This document shows, piece by piece, positions 29,802 to 39,205 of a stretch of 64,000 bases of DNA. Location of the stretch: positions 1-64,000 of the forward strand of contig CAYUIG010000016.1 of assembly GCA_964444685.1 (NCBI GenBank). The letters run 5' to 3'. A program made the translations under genes and the position numbers. The stretch's first letter is position 1, and every line of letters starts with the position of its first letter. The DNA comes from CAYUIG01 sp964444685. GTDB lineage: Bacteria; Gemmatimonadota; Gemmatimonadetes; Longimicrobiales; RSA9. The notes below the pieces were generated by a model. The model ran no database searches. It saw only the letters and a program-made list of their open reading frames with translations, and was not told where the DNA came from.

Positions 29802-31367
29802 ATGGACACTCCGCTGCTGATCGGCATCATCGCGATCGGTGCGGTGCTGGTCGGCCTGTTGCTGGGCGGCATGATCGAACGCGCCCGGCTGCGCCGCGCG
29901 AAGCGCGACGCCCAATCGGAAGCCGACCGGATCATCAGCGCCGCGCGGGAGGACGTCGATCGTATCCGTAAGGCCGCCGAGCTCGAGGGCCGGGAGGCGG
30001 CCCTTCGGGCGAAGGAGGAGTGGGAGCGCGAGGAAGGAAAACGTCGTGAGGATCTGGAGCGTGCGGAGGCGCGGATCGATGAGCGCCGCTCGTCGCTCGA
30101 CAGGAAGTACGATCTGCTCGACGAAAAGGAGCGCCAGCTCGAAGGACGGGAGCAGGAAGCGCAGCAGCGGCTGGGTGCCGTCGAGGCGCAGGAAGCCGAA
30201 GCGCTGCGCATCACCGCGCAGGCGCGCACTCGGCTCGAGTCGCTGGCGGGCATGAGCGCGGAGCAGGCCGTGAAGCAGCTCATGCACGAGATGGAGCAGG
30301 AGGCGCGCGCCCGCGCAGCGAACACGCTGCGCGAAGTGCGCGAGTCCGCCAAGCGCGATGCCGAGCGCGAAGCGCGCAACATCATCAGCCTCGCCATCCA
30401 GCGCATCGCCGCCGATCACACCGCGGAGACGACCGTGTCCGTGGTGAGCCTGCCATCCGATGAGATGAAGGGGCGCATCATCGGGCGCGAAGGTCGCAAC
30501 ATCCGCGCGTTCGAGCAGGCGACGGGCATCGACGTCATCATCGATGACACGCCCGAGGCCGTGATCCTTTCCGGCTTCGATCCGATCCGACGCGAAACCG
30601 CGCGGCTCAGCCTCGAGAAGCTCGTCGCGGATGGGCGTATCCATCCGGGCCGCATCGAAGAGGTCGTCGCGCGCAGCCGGCGCGAGGTGGAGGAGGGGAT
30701 GCTGCAGGCGGCCGAGGAGGTGTGCTACGCACTCGGCGTGCACGGCATCCACCCCGAGATCATGAAGATTCTCGGCCGACTCAAGTTCCGCACATCGTAC
30801 GGCCAGAACCAGCTGCTGCACGCGAAGGAAGTCGCGATCGTGGCGGGCAACATGGCGAGCGAGCTGGGCCTCGATGCGACGATGACGCGGCGCATGGGAC
30901 TGCTGCACGACGTGGGCAAGGGCCTCACGCACGAGCACGAGGGCACGCACGTCGAGCTCGGCTGGCAGCTCTGCCGCAAGTTCAACGAGCCGGACCAGGT
31001 GCTCAACGCGATCCGCGCGCACCATGACGAGGAGCCGCACCGCTACGCCGAGACGTTCCTCGTCACGGCGGCGGATGCGATCAGCGGCGCGCGTCCGGGC
31101 GCTCGCCGCGAGATGTTCGAGACGTACGTGAAGCGGCTCGAGAAGCTGGAGGAGATCGCGGGCGGTTTCCCCGGTGTCGAACGATGCTTCGCGATCCAGG
31201 CCGGTCGCGAGATCCGGGTGATGGTGAATCCGGAGAACGTCGACGATGGCGGCATGACGGAGCTGTCCGACCGCATCGCGCGCCGGCTCGAGGAGGAGCT
31301 GCAGTATCCGGGACAGATCAAGGTGGTGCTGATCCGCGAGACACGCGCCATCGATTTCGCGAGGTGA
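29802..31367 (+). CDS. rny: Ribonuclease Y
   Basis: A 521-residue membrane-anchored endoribonuclease initiating mRNA decay. One N-terminal transmembrane helix (about 4-26) is followed by a long Glu/Arg coiled coil (about 30-200). The KH domain shows GRIIGREGRNIRAFE, and the HD domain carries LLHDVGKG with the metal-binding His-Asp pair. Length and order are as in the family. The ATG is preceded by GGAGAG. folD starts 10 nt after the stop. Confidence 0.96.
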   Translation: MDTPLLIGIIAIGAVLVGLLLGGMIERARLRRAKRDAQSEADRIISAAREDVDRIRKAAELEGREAALRAKEEWEREEGKRREDLERAEARIDERRSSLDRKYDLLDEKERQLEGREQEAQQRLGAVEAQEAEALRITAQARTRLESLAGMSAEQAVKQLMHEMEQEARARAANTLREVRESAKRDAEREARNIISLAIQRIAADHTAETTVSVVSLPSDEMKGRIIGREGRNIRAFEQATGIDVIIDDTPEAVILSGFDPIRRETARLSLEKLVADGRIHPGRIEEVVARSRREVEEGMLQAAEEVCYALGVHGIHPEIMKILGRLKFRTSYGQNQLLHAKEVAIVAGNMASELGLDATMTRRMGLLHDVGKGLTHEHEGTHVELGWQLCRKFNEPDQVLNAIRAHHDEEPHRYAETFLVTAADAISGARPGARREMFETYVKRLEKLEEIAGGFPGVERCFAIQAGREIRVMVNPENVDDGGMTELSDRIARRLEEELQYPGQIKVVLIRETRAIDFAR

Positions 31368-31376
31368 GGACGGGGC

Positions 31377-32285
31377 ATGGCGAGGATTCTGGACGGGCAG
31401 AAGCTGTCGGAAGCGATGCGCGCGGAGATCGCGCAGGAGGCCGCGCAGTTCGAGGCGGAGACCGGCGTGCGCCCGGGCCTCGCCGTGGTTCTCGTGGGCG
31501 AGAACCCGGCGAGCCAGGTGTACGTGCGGATGAAGGGGAAGGCGGCGGCCGCCGCCGGCTTCGAGTCGCGGCAGATCGATCTCCCGGTGGATACGCCGGA
31601 GGAAGAGCTGCTCGGCGTGCTCGCAGGGCTCAACGCGGACCCGGCCGTGCACGGCATCCTCGTGCAGCTCCCGCTGCCATCGCAGATTGACACGCACCGC
31701 GTGCTGGAAGCAGTCGATCCTGCGAAGGACGTCGATGGGTTTCATCCCATCAATGCGGGTCGTCTCGCATCGGGCGAGCGTGATGTCCTTGCGCCCTGCA
31801 CGCCGGCGGGTGTCATCGAGATGCTGCTGCGTTCCGGCTACGAGACGGAGGGCAAGCACGTCGTCGTCGTGGGTCGCAGCACGATCGTGGGCCGCCCTCT
31901 GGCGCTGCTCCTGCTGCGCACGGGCCGCGGCGGCAATGCGACCGTGACGGTCGCGCATAGCCGCACGCGCGACCTGGGATCCATCACGAAGCAGGCCGAC
32001 ATCCTCATCGCCGCCGTCGGCGTGCCGGAGCTCATTCGCCGGGACATGGTGAAGCCGGGCGCTGTCGTCATCGACGTGGGTGTGAACCGCGTCGACGATG
32101 CGAATTCGCCGCGCGGCTACCGTCTCGTCGGCGACGTCGCGTTCGATGAAGTGTCGGAAGTCGCCGAGGCCATCTCGCCCGTGCCCGGCGGCGTCGGCCC
32201 GATGACCATCACCATGCTGCTCCGCAACACGCTCGACGCGGCCCGCCGCTCCGCTGCCGGGATTTCCGCGGGAGCCGCGGGGTAG
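31377..32285 (+). CDS. folD: Bifunctional FolD (methylene-THF dehydrogenase/cyclohydrolase)
   Basis: A 302-residue enzyme interconverting 5,10-methylene- and 10-formyl-tetrahydrofolate with NADP. SQVYVRMKGKAAA carries the catalytic Lys, HGILVQLPLPSQID and PAKDVDGFHPINAG are family signatures, and GRSTIVGRPLALLLL is the nucleotide-binding loop (Arg where Lys is commoner). PVPGGVGPMTITMLL is near the C-terminus. It is placed between rny and xseA, all on one strand with short gaps. Confidence 0.95.
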   Translation: MARILDGQKLSEAMRAEIAQEAAQFEAETGVRPGLAVVLVGENPASQVYVRMKGKAAAAAGFESRQIDLPVDTPEEELLGVLAGLNADPAVHGILVQLPLPSQIDTHRVLEAVDPAKDVDGFHPINAGRLASGERDVLAPCTPAGVIEMLLRSGYETEGKHVVVVGRSTIVGRPLALLLLRTGRGGNATVTVAHSRTRDLGSITKQADILIAAVGVPELIRRDMVKPGAVVIDVGVNRVDDANSPRGYRLVGDVAFDEVSEVAEAISPVPGGVGPMTITMLLRNTLDAARRSAAGISAGAAG

Positions 32286-32293
32286 CAGGAGGC

Positions 32294-33478
32294 ATGGAAC
32301 AGGGCCGGCTCTTCGATCCTCCCGGCGGCGGGCGCCGGCGCGCACCGCCGCTGCCCGGGTCGGAGGCCGTAAGCGTGACCGCGCTGAATGCGCTCGCGCG
32401 CGAATGGATCGAATCCCGCTTCGGCCGCGTGCGTGTTGCCGGTGAAGTCACGGGCTGGAAGCGGCATCCTACCGGGCATTGCTGGTTTACGCTGCGGGAT
32501 GCCACGTCGCAGATCCGCTGCGTGATGTTCCGCGCGGAAGCCCAGCGACTCCCCGCCGATCCCGAAGACGGCATGCAGGTGCGCGCGCTCGGCACGCTCA
32601 CACTCTACGAGAAGCGCGGCGACATCCAGCTCGTCGTGCGCGACCTCGAGAGCACCGAAGCGGGCGGCCTCGTCCGTCTCGCGTTCGAGCGGCTGCGCGC
32701 GAAGCTCGAGGCCGAAGGGCTGTTCTCGCCGGTGCGCAAGCGGCCGATCCCGCGTCACCCGCGTGCCATCGGCGTCGTCACGTCGCCCGTCGGTGCGGCG
32801 CTGCACGACATTCTCGAGGTCGTGCGCCAGCGCGCGCCGTGGACGCGCGTCGTGCTCGCACCGGCCCGCGTTCAGGGCGACGGCGCACCCGTCGAGATCG
32901 CCCGTGCGATTCGCCGTTTCCGGCGCCGGACCGACGTCGATGTCGTAATCGTGGGGCGCGGCGGCGGTTCCACCGAAGACCTCGACGCGTTCAACCAGGA
33001 GATCGTGGCGCGCGAGATCGCCGCGTGTCCGGTGCCTGTGATCAGTGCAGTCGGTCACGAGGTCGATGTGACGATTGCGGACCTCGTCGCCGACGCGCGC
33101 GCACCGACGCCGTCGGCCGCGGCGGAGCGTGCGGTTCCCGACCGCGCGAGTGTGCTGCGCGAGCTGACTGCACTCCAGCGGCGCATGGCGTATGCGACGC
33201 GCCGCCGTGGGCAGCTCGCGCGCCACATCCTGCGCGGCCTCGAGCGGCGCGCGTGCACCGCGGCACGCACACGCGTTCGCGACAGGCGCAGGCGGCTCGG
33301 CCACCTCGCCGAAAAGCTGGATGCGCTGTCACCGCTGTCGGCACTGCGGCGCGGCTTCGCCGTCCCGCGCGACGAGGACGGCCACGTGCTGCGCCGCGTG
33401 GCGGAGTTCGCGCCGGGTCGCCCCTTCCGTTTGATGGTGAGCGACGGCACGGTGGAGTGCCGGGTAGAGGAAGCGTGA
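32294..33478 (+). CDS. xseA: Exodeoxyribonuclease VII large subunit
   Basis: A 394-residue large subunit of the single-strand-specific exonuclease. The N-terminal OB fold includes VRVAGEVTGWKRHPTGHCWF. The catalytic domain has the typical GVVTSPVGAALHDILEV, VIVGRGGGSTEDLDAFNQE and PVISAVGHEVDVTIADLVAD, followed by a coiled-coil region that binds small subunits. It overlaps xseB by 4 nt (GTGA). Confidence 0.95.
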   Translation: MEQGRLFDPPGGGRRRAPPLPGSEAVSVTALNALAREWIESRFGRVRVAGEVTGWKRHPTGHCWFTLRDATSQIRCVMFRAEAQRLPADPEDGMQVRALGTLTLYEKRGDIQLVVRDLESTEAGGLVRLAFERLRAKLEAEGLFSPVRKRPIPRHPRAIGVVTSPVGAALHDILEVVRQRAPWTRVVLAPARVQGDGAPVEIARAIRRFRRRTDVDVVIVGRGGGSTEDLDAFNQEIVAREIAACPVPVISAVGHEVDVTIADLVADARAPTPSAAAERAVPDRASVLRELTALQRRMAYATRRRGQLARHILRGLERRACTAARTRVRDRRRRLGHLAEKLDALSPLSALRRGFAVPRDEDGHVLRRVAEFAPGRPFRLMVSDGTVECRVEEA

Positions 33479-33690
33479 GCGAACAGCCGGGCCTCGAGGA
33501 GCGGATCAAGCGGCTCGAGCGGATCGTCGCGGAGCTCGAAGGCGACTCGCTCGACCTCGAGGAGGCGCTCCGCCTCTTCGAGGAGGGCGTGCAGCACATC
33601 CGCGAGGCGGATTCGCTGCTGCGCACGAGCGAGCTGCGCGTCGAGAAGCTGCTCGAGGAGGCCGAGCGCTCGCGCGACGGGGACGCGTGA
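33475..33690 (+). CDS. xseB: Exodeoxyribonuclease VII small subunit
   Basis: A 71-residue helical subunit that coats the coiled coil of XseA. The family motif FEEGVQHIREADSLL and LERIVAELEGDSLDLEEAL are present. GTG 33475 overlaps the xseA stop, and its own stop overlaps the ispA start, so the three are tightly coupled. Confidence 0.94.
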   Translation: MSEQPGLEERIKRLERIVAELEGDSLDLEEALRLFEEGVQHIREADSLLRTSELRVEKLLEEAERSRDGDA

Positions 33691-34607
33691 TGGGCATGGC
33701 CGCACTCGATTCCATGGCGGCCGCGCTGGACGCCGAGCGCCGCCGCGTCGATGCACGCATGGCCGACACCGTGGCGTGGGCGCTGCAGCGCGTGTCCCCG
33801 GCCGTGGCCGAACCCGCGCGTTACGCGGCGGAGGGCGGCGGTAAGCGCTTCCGGCCACTGCTGTGCATCGCGGCGTTCCGCGCGGCGGGCGGAAAACCCG
33901 AGGCGGAGGGAATCCGTACGGTAGCTGCGGCCATCGAGCTGCTGCACACGTACTCGCTCGTGCACGACGACCTGCCGTGCATGGACGATGACGATCTGCG
34001 CCGCGGCCGGCCCACCGTGCATCGCGTGTTCGACCACCGTGCCGCGGCGGTCGCGGGCGCGGCCCTGATTCCGGTCTCGGCGCGTGTGCTCGACCGCGGT
34101 GGCGCGGAGCTGGGCCTTCCGGGATCGCTCCGGCTGCGCATGGTGGCCGAGCTGATGCACGCCGCGGGTGCGGAAGGAATGGTGGGCGGCCAGCTCCTGG
34201 ATCTGGAGGCCGAGGGGCGTGAACTGAGGCTCGAGGAGCTGACCCTGATCCACGCGCGCAAGACCGGCGCGCTCTTCGCCGCGTCGCTCCGGATCGGCGC
34301 CATCGCGGCGGGCGCAGACGACCCGGCCATTGCGGCATTCGGCCGCTGTGGCCAGCATCTCGGTCTGGCGTTCCAGATCATGGACGACGTGCTGGACGAG
34401 ACGGGGGACCCGCACGTGCTCGGGAAGACGGCGGGGAAGGACCGCGCCTTCGCGAAGGCGACGTTCGTGTCGCTGCTGGGGGCGGAAGAAGCCGGGTCGC
34501 GTGCGGAGCAGGAGGCGGAGCGCGCGCGCCAGGCGTTGCGCACGGCCGGGATTCGATCGCCCGAGCTGGAGCATCTGATTCTCGCCGCGGTACGGCGGGA
34601 CAGCTGA
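33687..34607 (+). CDS. ispA: Polyprenyl (farnesyl/geranylgeranyl) diphosphate synthase
   Basis: A 306-residue trans-isoprenyl diphosphate synthase condensing isopentenyl and allylic diphosphates. Both Asp-rich motifs are present: DDLPCMDDDDLRRG and QIMDDVLDETGD. GGGKRFRPLL binds isopentenyl diphosphate. Product length (C15 or C20) cannot be read with confidence. GTG 33687 (overlapping xseB) or ATG 33690 are equally good starts. The position between xseB and dxs is the common bacterial arrangement. Confidence 0.92.
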   Translation: MMGMAALDSMAAALDAERRRVDARMADTVAWALQRVSPAVAEPARYAAEGGGKRFRPLLCIAAFRAAGGKPEAEGIRTVAAAIELLHTYSLVHDDLPCMDDDDLRRGRPTVHRVFDHRAAAVAGAALIPVSARVLDRGGAELGLPGSLRLRMVAELMHAAGAEGMVGGQLLDLEAEGRELRLEELTLIHARKTGALFAASLRIGAIAAGADDPAIAAFGRCGQHLGLAFQIMDDVLDETGDPHVLGKTAGKDRAFAKATFVSLLGAEEAGSRAEQEAERARQALRTAGIRSPELEHLILAAVRRDS

Positions 34608-34625
34608 CGAGACGGAGGAGGAGAC

Positions 34626-36536
34626 GTGTCGCTACTGGAAGGGATCTGTAAACCCGCGGACATTCGCGCGCTCGAGCCGGAGCAGCTGCCGGAGCTGGCG
34701 CGCGAAGTGCGCGAGCGCATGGTGGACGTCGTCAGCAAGGTCGGCGGCCACTTCGCGCCGGGACTCGGCGTGGTCGAGCTGACCATCGCCCTCCACTACG
34801 TCTTCGACACGCCGCGTGACCGCGTCATCTGGGATGTCGGCCACCAGGGCTACCCGCACAAGATCCTGACCGGTCGCAACGCGGAGTTCCCGCGCATCCG
34901 CCAGAAGGGCGGACCGTCCGGCTTCCTCTCTCGCCGCGAATCGGAATGCGACGTCTTCGGCGCCGGCCACGCGGCCACGTCCATCTCCGCGGCGCTCGGA
35001 ATAGCCACCGGCCGCGACCTGAAGGGTGAGGACTTCAAGGTCGTCGCGGTGATCGGCGACGGCGCGCTCACGAGCGGGATCGCGTACGAGGCCATGAACA
35101 ACGCCGGGCACACCGACCGCGATCTCATCGTCGTGCTGAACGACAACGAGATGTCGATCTCGCCGAACGTCGGCGCCATACACAAGTACCTCACGCGCAT
35201 CGTCACGAATCCGCTGTACAACCGTGTCCGCGACGAGATCAAGCATCTCATCCACCGCACGCCGTCCGCGCTCGGCGATGTCGTCGAGTCGGTCGTGCTG
35301 AAATTCGAGGAGGGCGCGAAGACGCTGCTCACGCCCGGGATCCTCTTCGAGGAGCTCGGCTTCCGCTACGTGGGCCCGATCGACGGGCACGACATGGACC
35401 GGCTGCTCGACACGTTCAAGGGCGTGCGGAGCTGGAAGGGTCCGACGCTCGTACACGTGCGCACGAAGAAGGGACGCGGCTTCCCGCTCGCCGAGGAGAA
35501 CCCGGTCGTGTGGCACGGCGCGACGCCGTTCGACAAGATCTCGGGCGAGATGGCCAAGAAGAAGGGCGGGTCGCCGGCGTACACGAGCGTGTTCGGGCGC
35601 GGCCTCACCGAGCTGGGCGCTCGCCGTTCGGACATGGTCGTGATCACTGCCGCCATGCCGAGTGGAACGGGTACGGGCGCGTTCGGCGACGCGTACCCCG
35701 ACCGCTACTTCGATGTCGGCATTGCGGAAGGTCACGGCGTCACCTTCGCGGCGGGATTGGCGGTCGAGGGTTTGCGACCCGTCGCTGCCATCTACTCGAC
35801 GTTCCTCCAGCGCGCGTACGACTCCATCATCCACGATGTCGCGATCCAGAAGCTGCCGGTCGTGTTCGCCATGGACCGCGCGGGACTGGTCGGCAACGAT
35901 GGCCCGACGCACATGGGCCTCTACGACATCGCCTACCTCCTCGCCGTGCCCAACATGACGGTCACGGCCCCGAAGGACGGCAGCGAGATGCTGGCGCTGC
36001 TGCGGCTCGGTGTGGAGTGGAAGGACGGGCCGTTCTCGCTGCGCTATCCGCGCGACAGCGTGCCCGACGCCGTGCCCGCGCTCGACGAGATTCCGGCAGT
36101 GCCGTACGGGAAGTGGGAAGTGCTCCGTCGCGGCGAGGGGCTGGCCATCCTCGCGGTCGGCACAATGGTGCTGCCCGCGCTCGAGGCGGCACGGAAGCTC
36201 GAGGCGCAGGGCATCGATGCCACGGTGGTGAACTGCCGATTCCTGAAGCCAATGGATGACGAAACGGTGGCGTGGGTGCTCGACCACCATGGTGCCATCC
36301 TCACCGTCGAGGAAGGGACTGTCGTGAACGGCTTCGGCGCAGCGGTCCTGCGCGCAGCGGCGGAGCACGACGGCCGCCACCACTTCGCGGTGCACGGTGT
36401 GCCCGATCGCATCATCGAGCACGCCAACCGCGGCGAGCAGCTCGCCGAGGTCGGTCTGGATCCCGATGGCATCGTCCGTCGCGCTGCCGCGCTCGTCGCG
36501 GAGGCGGGACTCGCACAGGTGCGCGAAACGGCGTGA
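34626..36536 (+). CDS. dxs: 1-deoxy-D-xylulose-5-phosphate synthase
   Basis: A 636-residue thiamine-diphosphate enzyme condensing pyruvate and glyceraldehyde 3-phosphate, the first step of the MEP isoprenoid pathway. The first conserved segment is DVGHQGYPHKILTGR. The TPP-binding motif runs from GDGALTSGIAYEAMNNAG to VVLNDNEMSISPNVGA, and DRAGLVGNDGPTHMG is the pyrimidine-domain signature. GTG 34626 follows ACGGAGGAGGAG. It feeds ispA immediately upstream. The stop overlaps the nadK ATG by one base. Confidence 0.97.
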   Translation: MSLLEGICKPADIRALEPEQLPELAREVRERMVDVVSKVGGHFAPGLGVVELTIALHYVFDTPRDRVIWDVGHQGYPHKILTGRNAEFPRIRQKGGPSGFLSRRESECDVFGAGHAATSISAALGIATGRDLKGEDFKVVAVIGDGALTSGIAYEAMNNAGHTDRDLIVVLNDNEMSISPNVGAIHKYLTRIVTNPLYNRVRDEIKHLIHRTPSALGDVVESVVLKFEEGAKTLLTPGILFEELGFRYVGPIDGHDMDRLLDTFKGVRSWKGPTLVHVRTKKGRGFPLAEENPVVWHGATPFDKISGEMAKKKGGSPAYTSVFGRGLTELGARRSDMVVITAAMPSGTGTGAFGDAYPDRYFDVGIAEGHGVTFAAGLAVEGLRPVAAIYSTFLQRAYDSIIHDVAIQKLPVVFAMDRAGLVGNDGPTHMGLYDIAYLLAVPNMTVTAPKDGSEMLALLRLGVEWKDGPFSLRYPRDSVPDAVPALDEIPAVPYGKWEVLRRGEGLAILAVGTMVLPALEAARKLEAQGIDATVVNCRFLKPMDDETVAWVLDHHGAILTVEEGTVVNGFGAAVLRAAAEHDGRHHFAVHGVPDRIIEHANRGEQLAEVGLDPDGIVRRAAALVAEAGLAQVRETA

Positions 36537-37441
36537 TGTCGCCGGGAATCGAAGCGAAGCGGGCCGCGGACGGAATCCAGATCCGGCGCGTCGGCGTCGT
36601 CGGTCAGCCCGGTCACGAACGCTTCGACTCCACCTTCGCAGCAGTGCGCCGCGCGCTCGATGTGAGCGGCGCGGAGCTGCGCGTCGAGCCGGAGCTCGAC
36701 GACGGTTCGGCGCCGACGTTCGAGCCGGGCGAGATCGATCTCCTCATCACGCTCGGCGGGGACGGCACGCTGCTGCGCGGCGCGCGCGTCGTGGCGCCGT
36801 ACCACACCCCCGTCCTCGGTGTGAATCTCGGACATCTCGGCTTCCTCACCAGCATTGCGCCCGACGAGGTCGAGGCATCGATCGCGCGCATCTTCGCCGG
36901 CGACTACTGGCTGGATGTGCGCTTCACGCTCGAAGCCCGCGTGGTCGGCGCGAACGGCGGCGAATCCCACGTGGCGCTGAACGATGCCGTGCTGAACAAG
37001 GGCGGGCTGGCGCGCATGGTCCGCCTGGGCGTCTACGTCGGCCCCGACGATCAGGAGGTCGCGACGCTCACGGCGGACGGCATCATCCTGGCCACGCCGA
37101 CCGGTTCCACCGCGTATTCGCTGTCGGCTGCGGGCCCCATCGTGGTGCCATCGGTCCCGTGCATTCTCGCCACGCCGATCTGTCCGCATTCGCTCGTGCT
37201 ACGGCCGCTCGTGCTGCCCGCGGATGTCGAGGTCAGTGTGGTCCCGCTGACGCCGACCGCCGAGCTGTTCCTGACGGTCGACGGGCAGGCGGGTGAGGCG
37301 CTGGGACCGTCGGATCGGCTGGTGGTCCGCCGCGGCGACGCGACCGTACCGCTGATCCGTTTCCCCGGGCAGAACTTCTTCGATACGCTCCGCCGCAAAC
37401 TGCACTGGGCGCTCGAGTACGACCGCGGGCGAAGTCCCTGA
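36536..37441 (+). CDS. nadK: NAD kinase
   Basis: A 301-residue enzyme phosphorylating NAD to NADP. The GGDGTLLRG catalytic loop, GVNLGHLGFLTSI, the NDAVLNKG segment and TPTGSTAYSLSAAGPI are diagnostic. ATG 36536 shares its A with the dxs stop (TGATG), so translation is coupled. It is followed by recN, as in many bacteria. Confidence 0.96.
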   Translation: MSPGIEAKRAADGIQIRRVGVVGQPGHERFDSTFAAVRRALDVSGAELRVEPELDDGSAPTFEPGEIDLLITLGGDGTLLRGARVVAPYHTPVLGVNLGHLGFLTSIAPDEVEASIARIFAGDYWLDVRFTLEARVVGANGGESHVALNDAVLNKGGLARMVRLGVYVGPDDQEVATLTADGIILATPTGSTAYSLSAAGPIVVPSVPCILATPICPHSLVLRPLVLPADVEVSVVPLTPTAELFLTVDGQAGEALGPSDRLVVRRGDATVPLIRFPGQNFFDTLRRKLHWALEYDRGRSP

Positions 37442-37483
37442 TCCACCATTGACCTGTCCCGCGGAATGCGGAGATTCAGCGCC

Positions 37484-39151
37484 ATGCTGACGGAACTCCG
37501 GATCCGCAACTACGCCGTCATCGAATCCCTGTCGGTCCGCCTCGGCCCCGGCCTCACCGTGCTCACGGGCGAGACGGGTGCGGGCAAGTCCATCGTGGTC
37601 GGCGCCCTCGCGCTCCTGCTGGGCGAACGCGCGTCGTCCGAAGTGGTGCGGCCGGGCGCAGACCGCGCCACAGTCGAAGGTGTGTTCGAGACCGGCGCGG
37701 ATGAAGTCGTCGCATCGCTGCTGGAAGAGCAGGGAATCGAACCGGAGGATGGCTTCGTGATCCTGCGCCGCGAAGTCGCGGCGGAGGGCCGCAACCGGGC
37801 GTGGGTGAACGGCGCCGCCGCCACGGCGGGCACCGTCGGCGACATCGGCGGGCGGCTGGTCGATCTGCATGGTCAGCACGAGCACCAGACACTGCTGCGC
37901 CCCGAACATCAGCGCGCACTGCTCGATGCGTTCGGCGGCCACAGCGAGCTCGCCGATGATGTCGCAGCGGCCTGGCGTGAGCACGTGGAGGCGGCGCACG
38001 CACTGGAGTGGTTCGATCGCGAGCAGAGCAGGCGCGCGCGCGAAGCCGAGCGGCTGCGCACGGAGGCGGCCGAGATCGAGAGTGCGAAGCCGCGCGTCGG
38101 CGAGGAGGCTGAACTGGACGCCGAGGAGCGGCGGCTGGACAACGCCGAGGAGCTCGCCGCGCTCGCGGGTGAGCTGCACCGCGCGCTGTACGCGGCGGAG
38201 GATGGCGTGAGTGGACGGCTCGCGCGTCTGCGCCGCACGCTCGACCGGCTCGTGCGCCTCGATCCGGTGCTCGCGCCCTGGCAGGAGACGCTGGAAGGTG
38301 CGCTCTACGGTCTCGAGGAGATGGGCCGCGCCTTCGGCGAGTATGCGGCGGGCGTGGAGTCGGATCCGCATCGCCTTCAGGAGCTGCGCCAGCGCCGCGA
38401 CCTGCTCGTGCGACTGCGTGCGAAGTACGGCCCGTCACTCGAAGAGGTCGTGGCGCGCGGGACCGCGGCGCGCGAGGCGCTTGCGTCGCTCGAAGGAGCG
38501 GCCGACGAACGTGGCGCCATCGAGAAGCGTGCTTCCGCCGCAGAGCAGAAGTACAGCCGCGCATTTTCCGCTCTGTCGAAGCGGCGTGCGACCGCGGCGA
38601 AGCGGCTCGCGAAGGAGGCCACGGCGGCGCTGCAGGAACTGGGGATGGAGGGCGGCGTTCTCGAGGTCGCTCTGTTGCCGCTCGCCGAGCCGGGTGCACA
38701 CGGTGCGGAGTCCGTCGAGCTGCGCATTGCGGTGAACGCCGGTTTCGAGCCGCGCCCGCTCGCGCGCGTAGCCTCGGGCGGCGAGCTCTCGCGGGTCATG
38801 CTCGCACTCAAGTCCATCCTCGCCGCGCACGACCGCGTGCCCACGCTCATCTTCGACGAGATCGATGCGGGCATCGGCGGTGCGGTCGCGCAGCGCGTGG
38901 CCTCGCGCCTCCTTGAAGTCGCCTCCGAGCACCAGGTGCTCGTGATCACGCACCTGCCGCAGATCGCGGCGCGCGCGGACCATCACCTGCTCGTCGAGAA
39001 GTTCGAGGAGGATGGCATCACGCGCACGCGACTCGTCGAACTGGACGGTGAAGCGCGGGTGCGGGAGCTGGCGCGGCTGCTGGCCGGTGATGCAGAGAGC
39101 GAGACCGGCCTGCGACACGCGCGCGAACTGCTGGCTGCGGGAGCGAGATGA
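37484..39151 (+). CDS. recN: DNA repair protein RecN
   Basis: A 555-residue SMC-like ATPase acting early in double-strand-break repair. Walker A GETGAGKS lies at about residues 30-37, the central coiled coil at about 150-370, the ABC signature in VASGGELSRVMLALK, and Walker B in LIFDEIDAGIGG. I chose ATG 37484 (MLTELRIRNYAVIESL), the family N-terminus; ATG 37466 would add six residues. A terminator follows and the next gene converges. Confidence 0.95.
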   Translation: MLTELRIRNYAVIESLSVRLGPGLTVLTGETGAGKSIVVGALALLLGERASSEVVRPGADRATVEGVFETGADEVVASLLEEQGIEPEDGFVILRREVAAEGRNRAWVNGAAATAGTVGDIGGRLVDLHGQHEHQTLLRPEHQRALLDAFGGHSELADDVAAAWREHVEAAHALEWFDREQSRRAREAERLRTEAAEIESAKPRVGEEAELDAEERRLDNAEELAALAGELHRALYAAEDGVSGRLARLRRTLDRLVRLDPVLAPWQETLEGALYGLEEMGRAFGEYAAGVESDPHRLQELRQRRDLLVRLRAKYGPSLEEVVARGTAAREALASLEGAADERGAIEKRASAAEQKYSRAFSALSKRRATAAKRLAKEATAALQELGMEGGVLEVALLPLAEPGAHGAESVELRIAVNAGFEPRPLARVASGGELSRVMLALKSILAAHDRVPTLIFDEIDAGIGGAVAQRVASRLLEVASEHQVLVITHLPQIAARADHHLLVEKFEEDGITRTRLVELDGEARVRELARLLAGDAESETGLRHARELLAAGAR

Positions 39152-39190
39152 CGAACGGCCCCGGCGCGTCGTGTACCGGGGCCGTCGTTC
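39152..39190. terminator. Hairpin terminator between recN and the TonB receptor gene
   Basis: A perfect 10-bp stem, ACGGCCCCGG (39155-39164) and CCGGGGCCGT (39176-39185), in the 54-bp gap between convergent genes. It is likely shared by both directions; T tracts are short. Confidence 0.7.
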
Positions 39191-39205
39191 CTGCTTCGCA
39201 ACCGT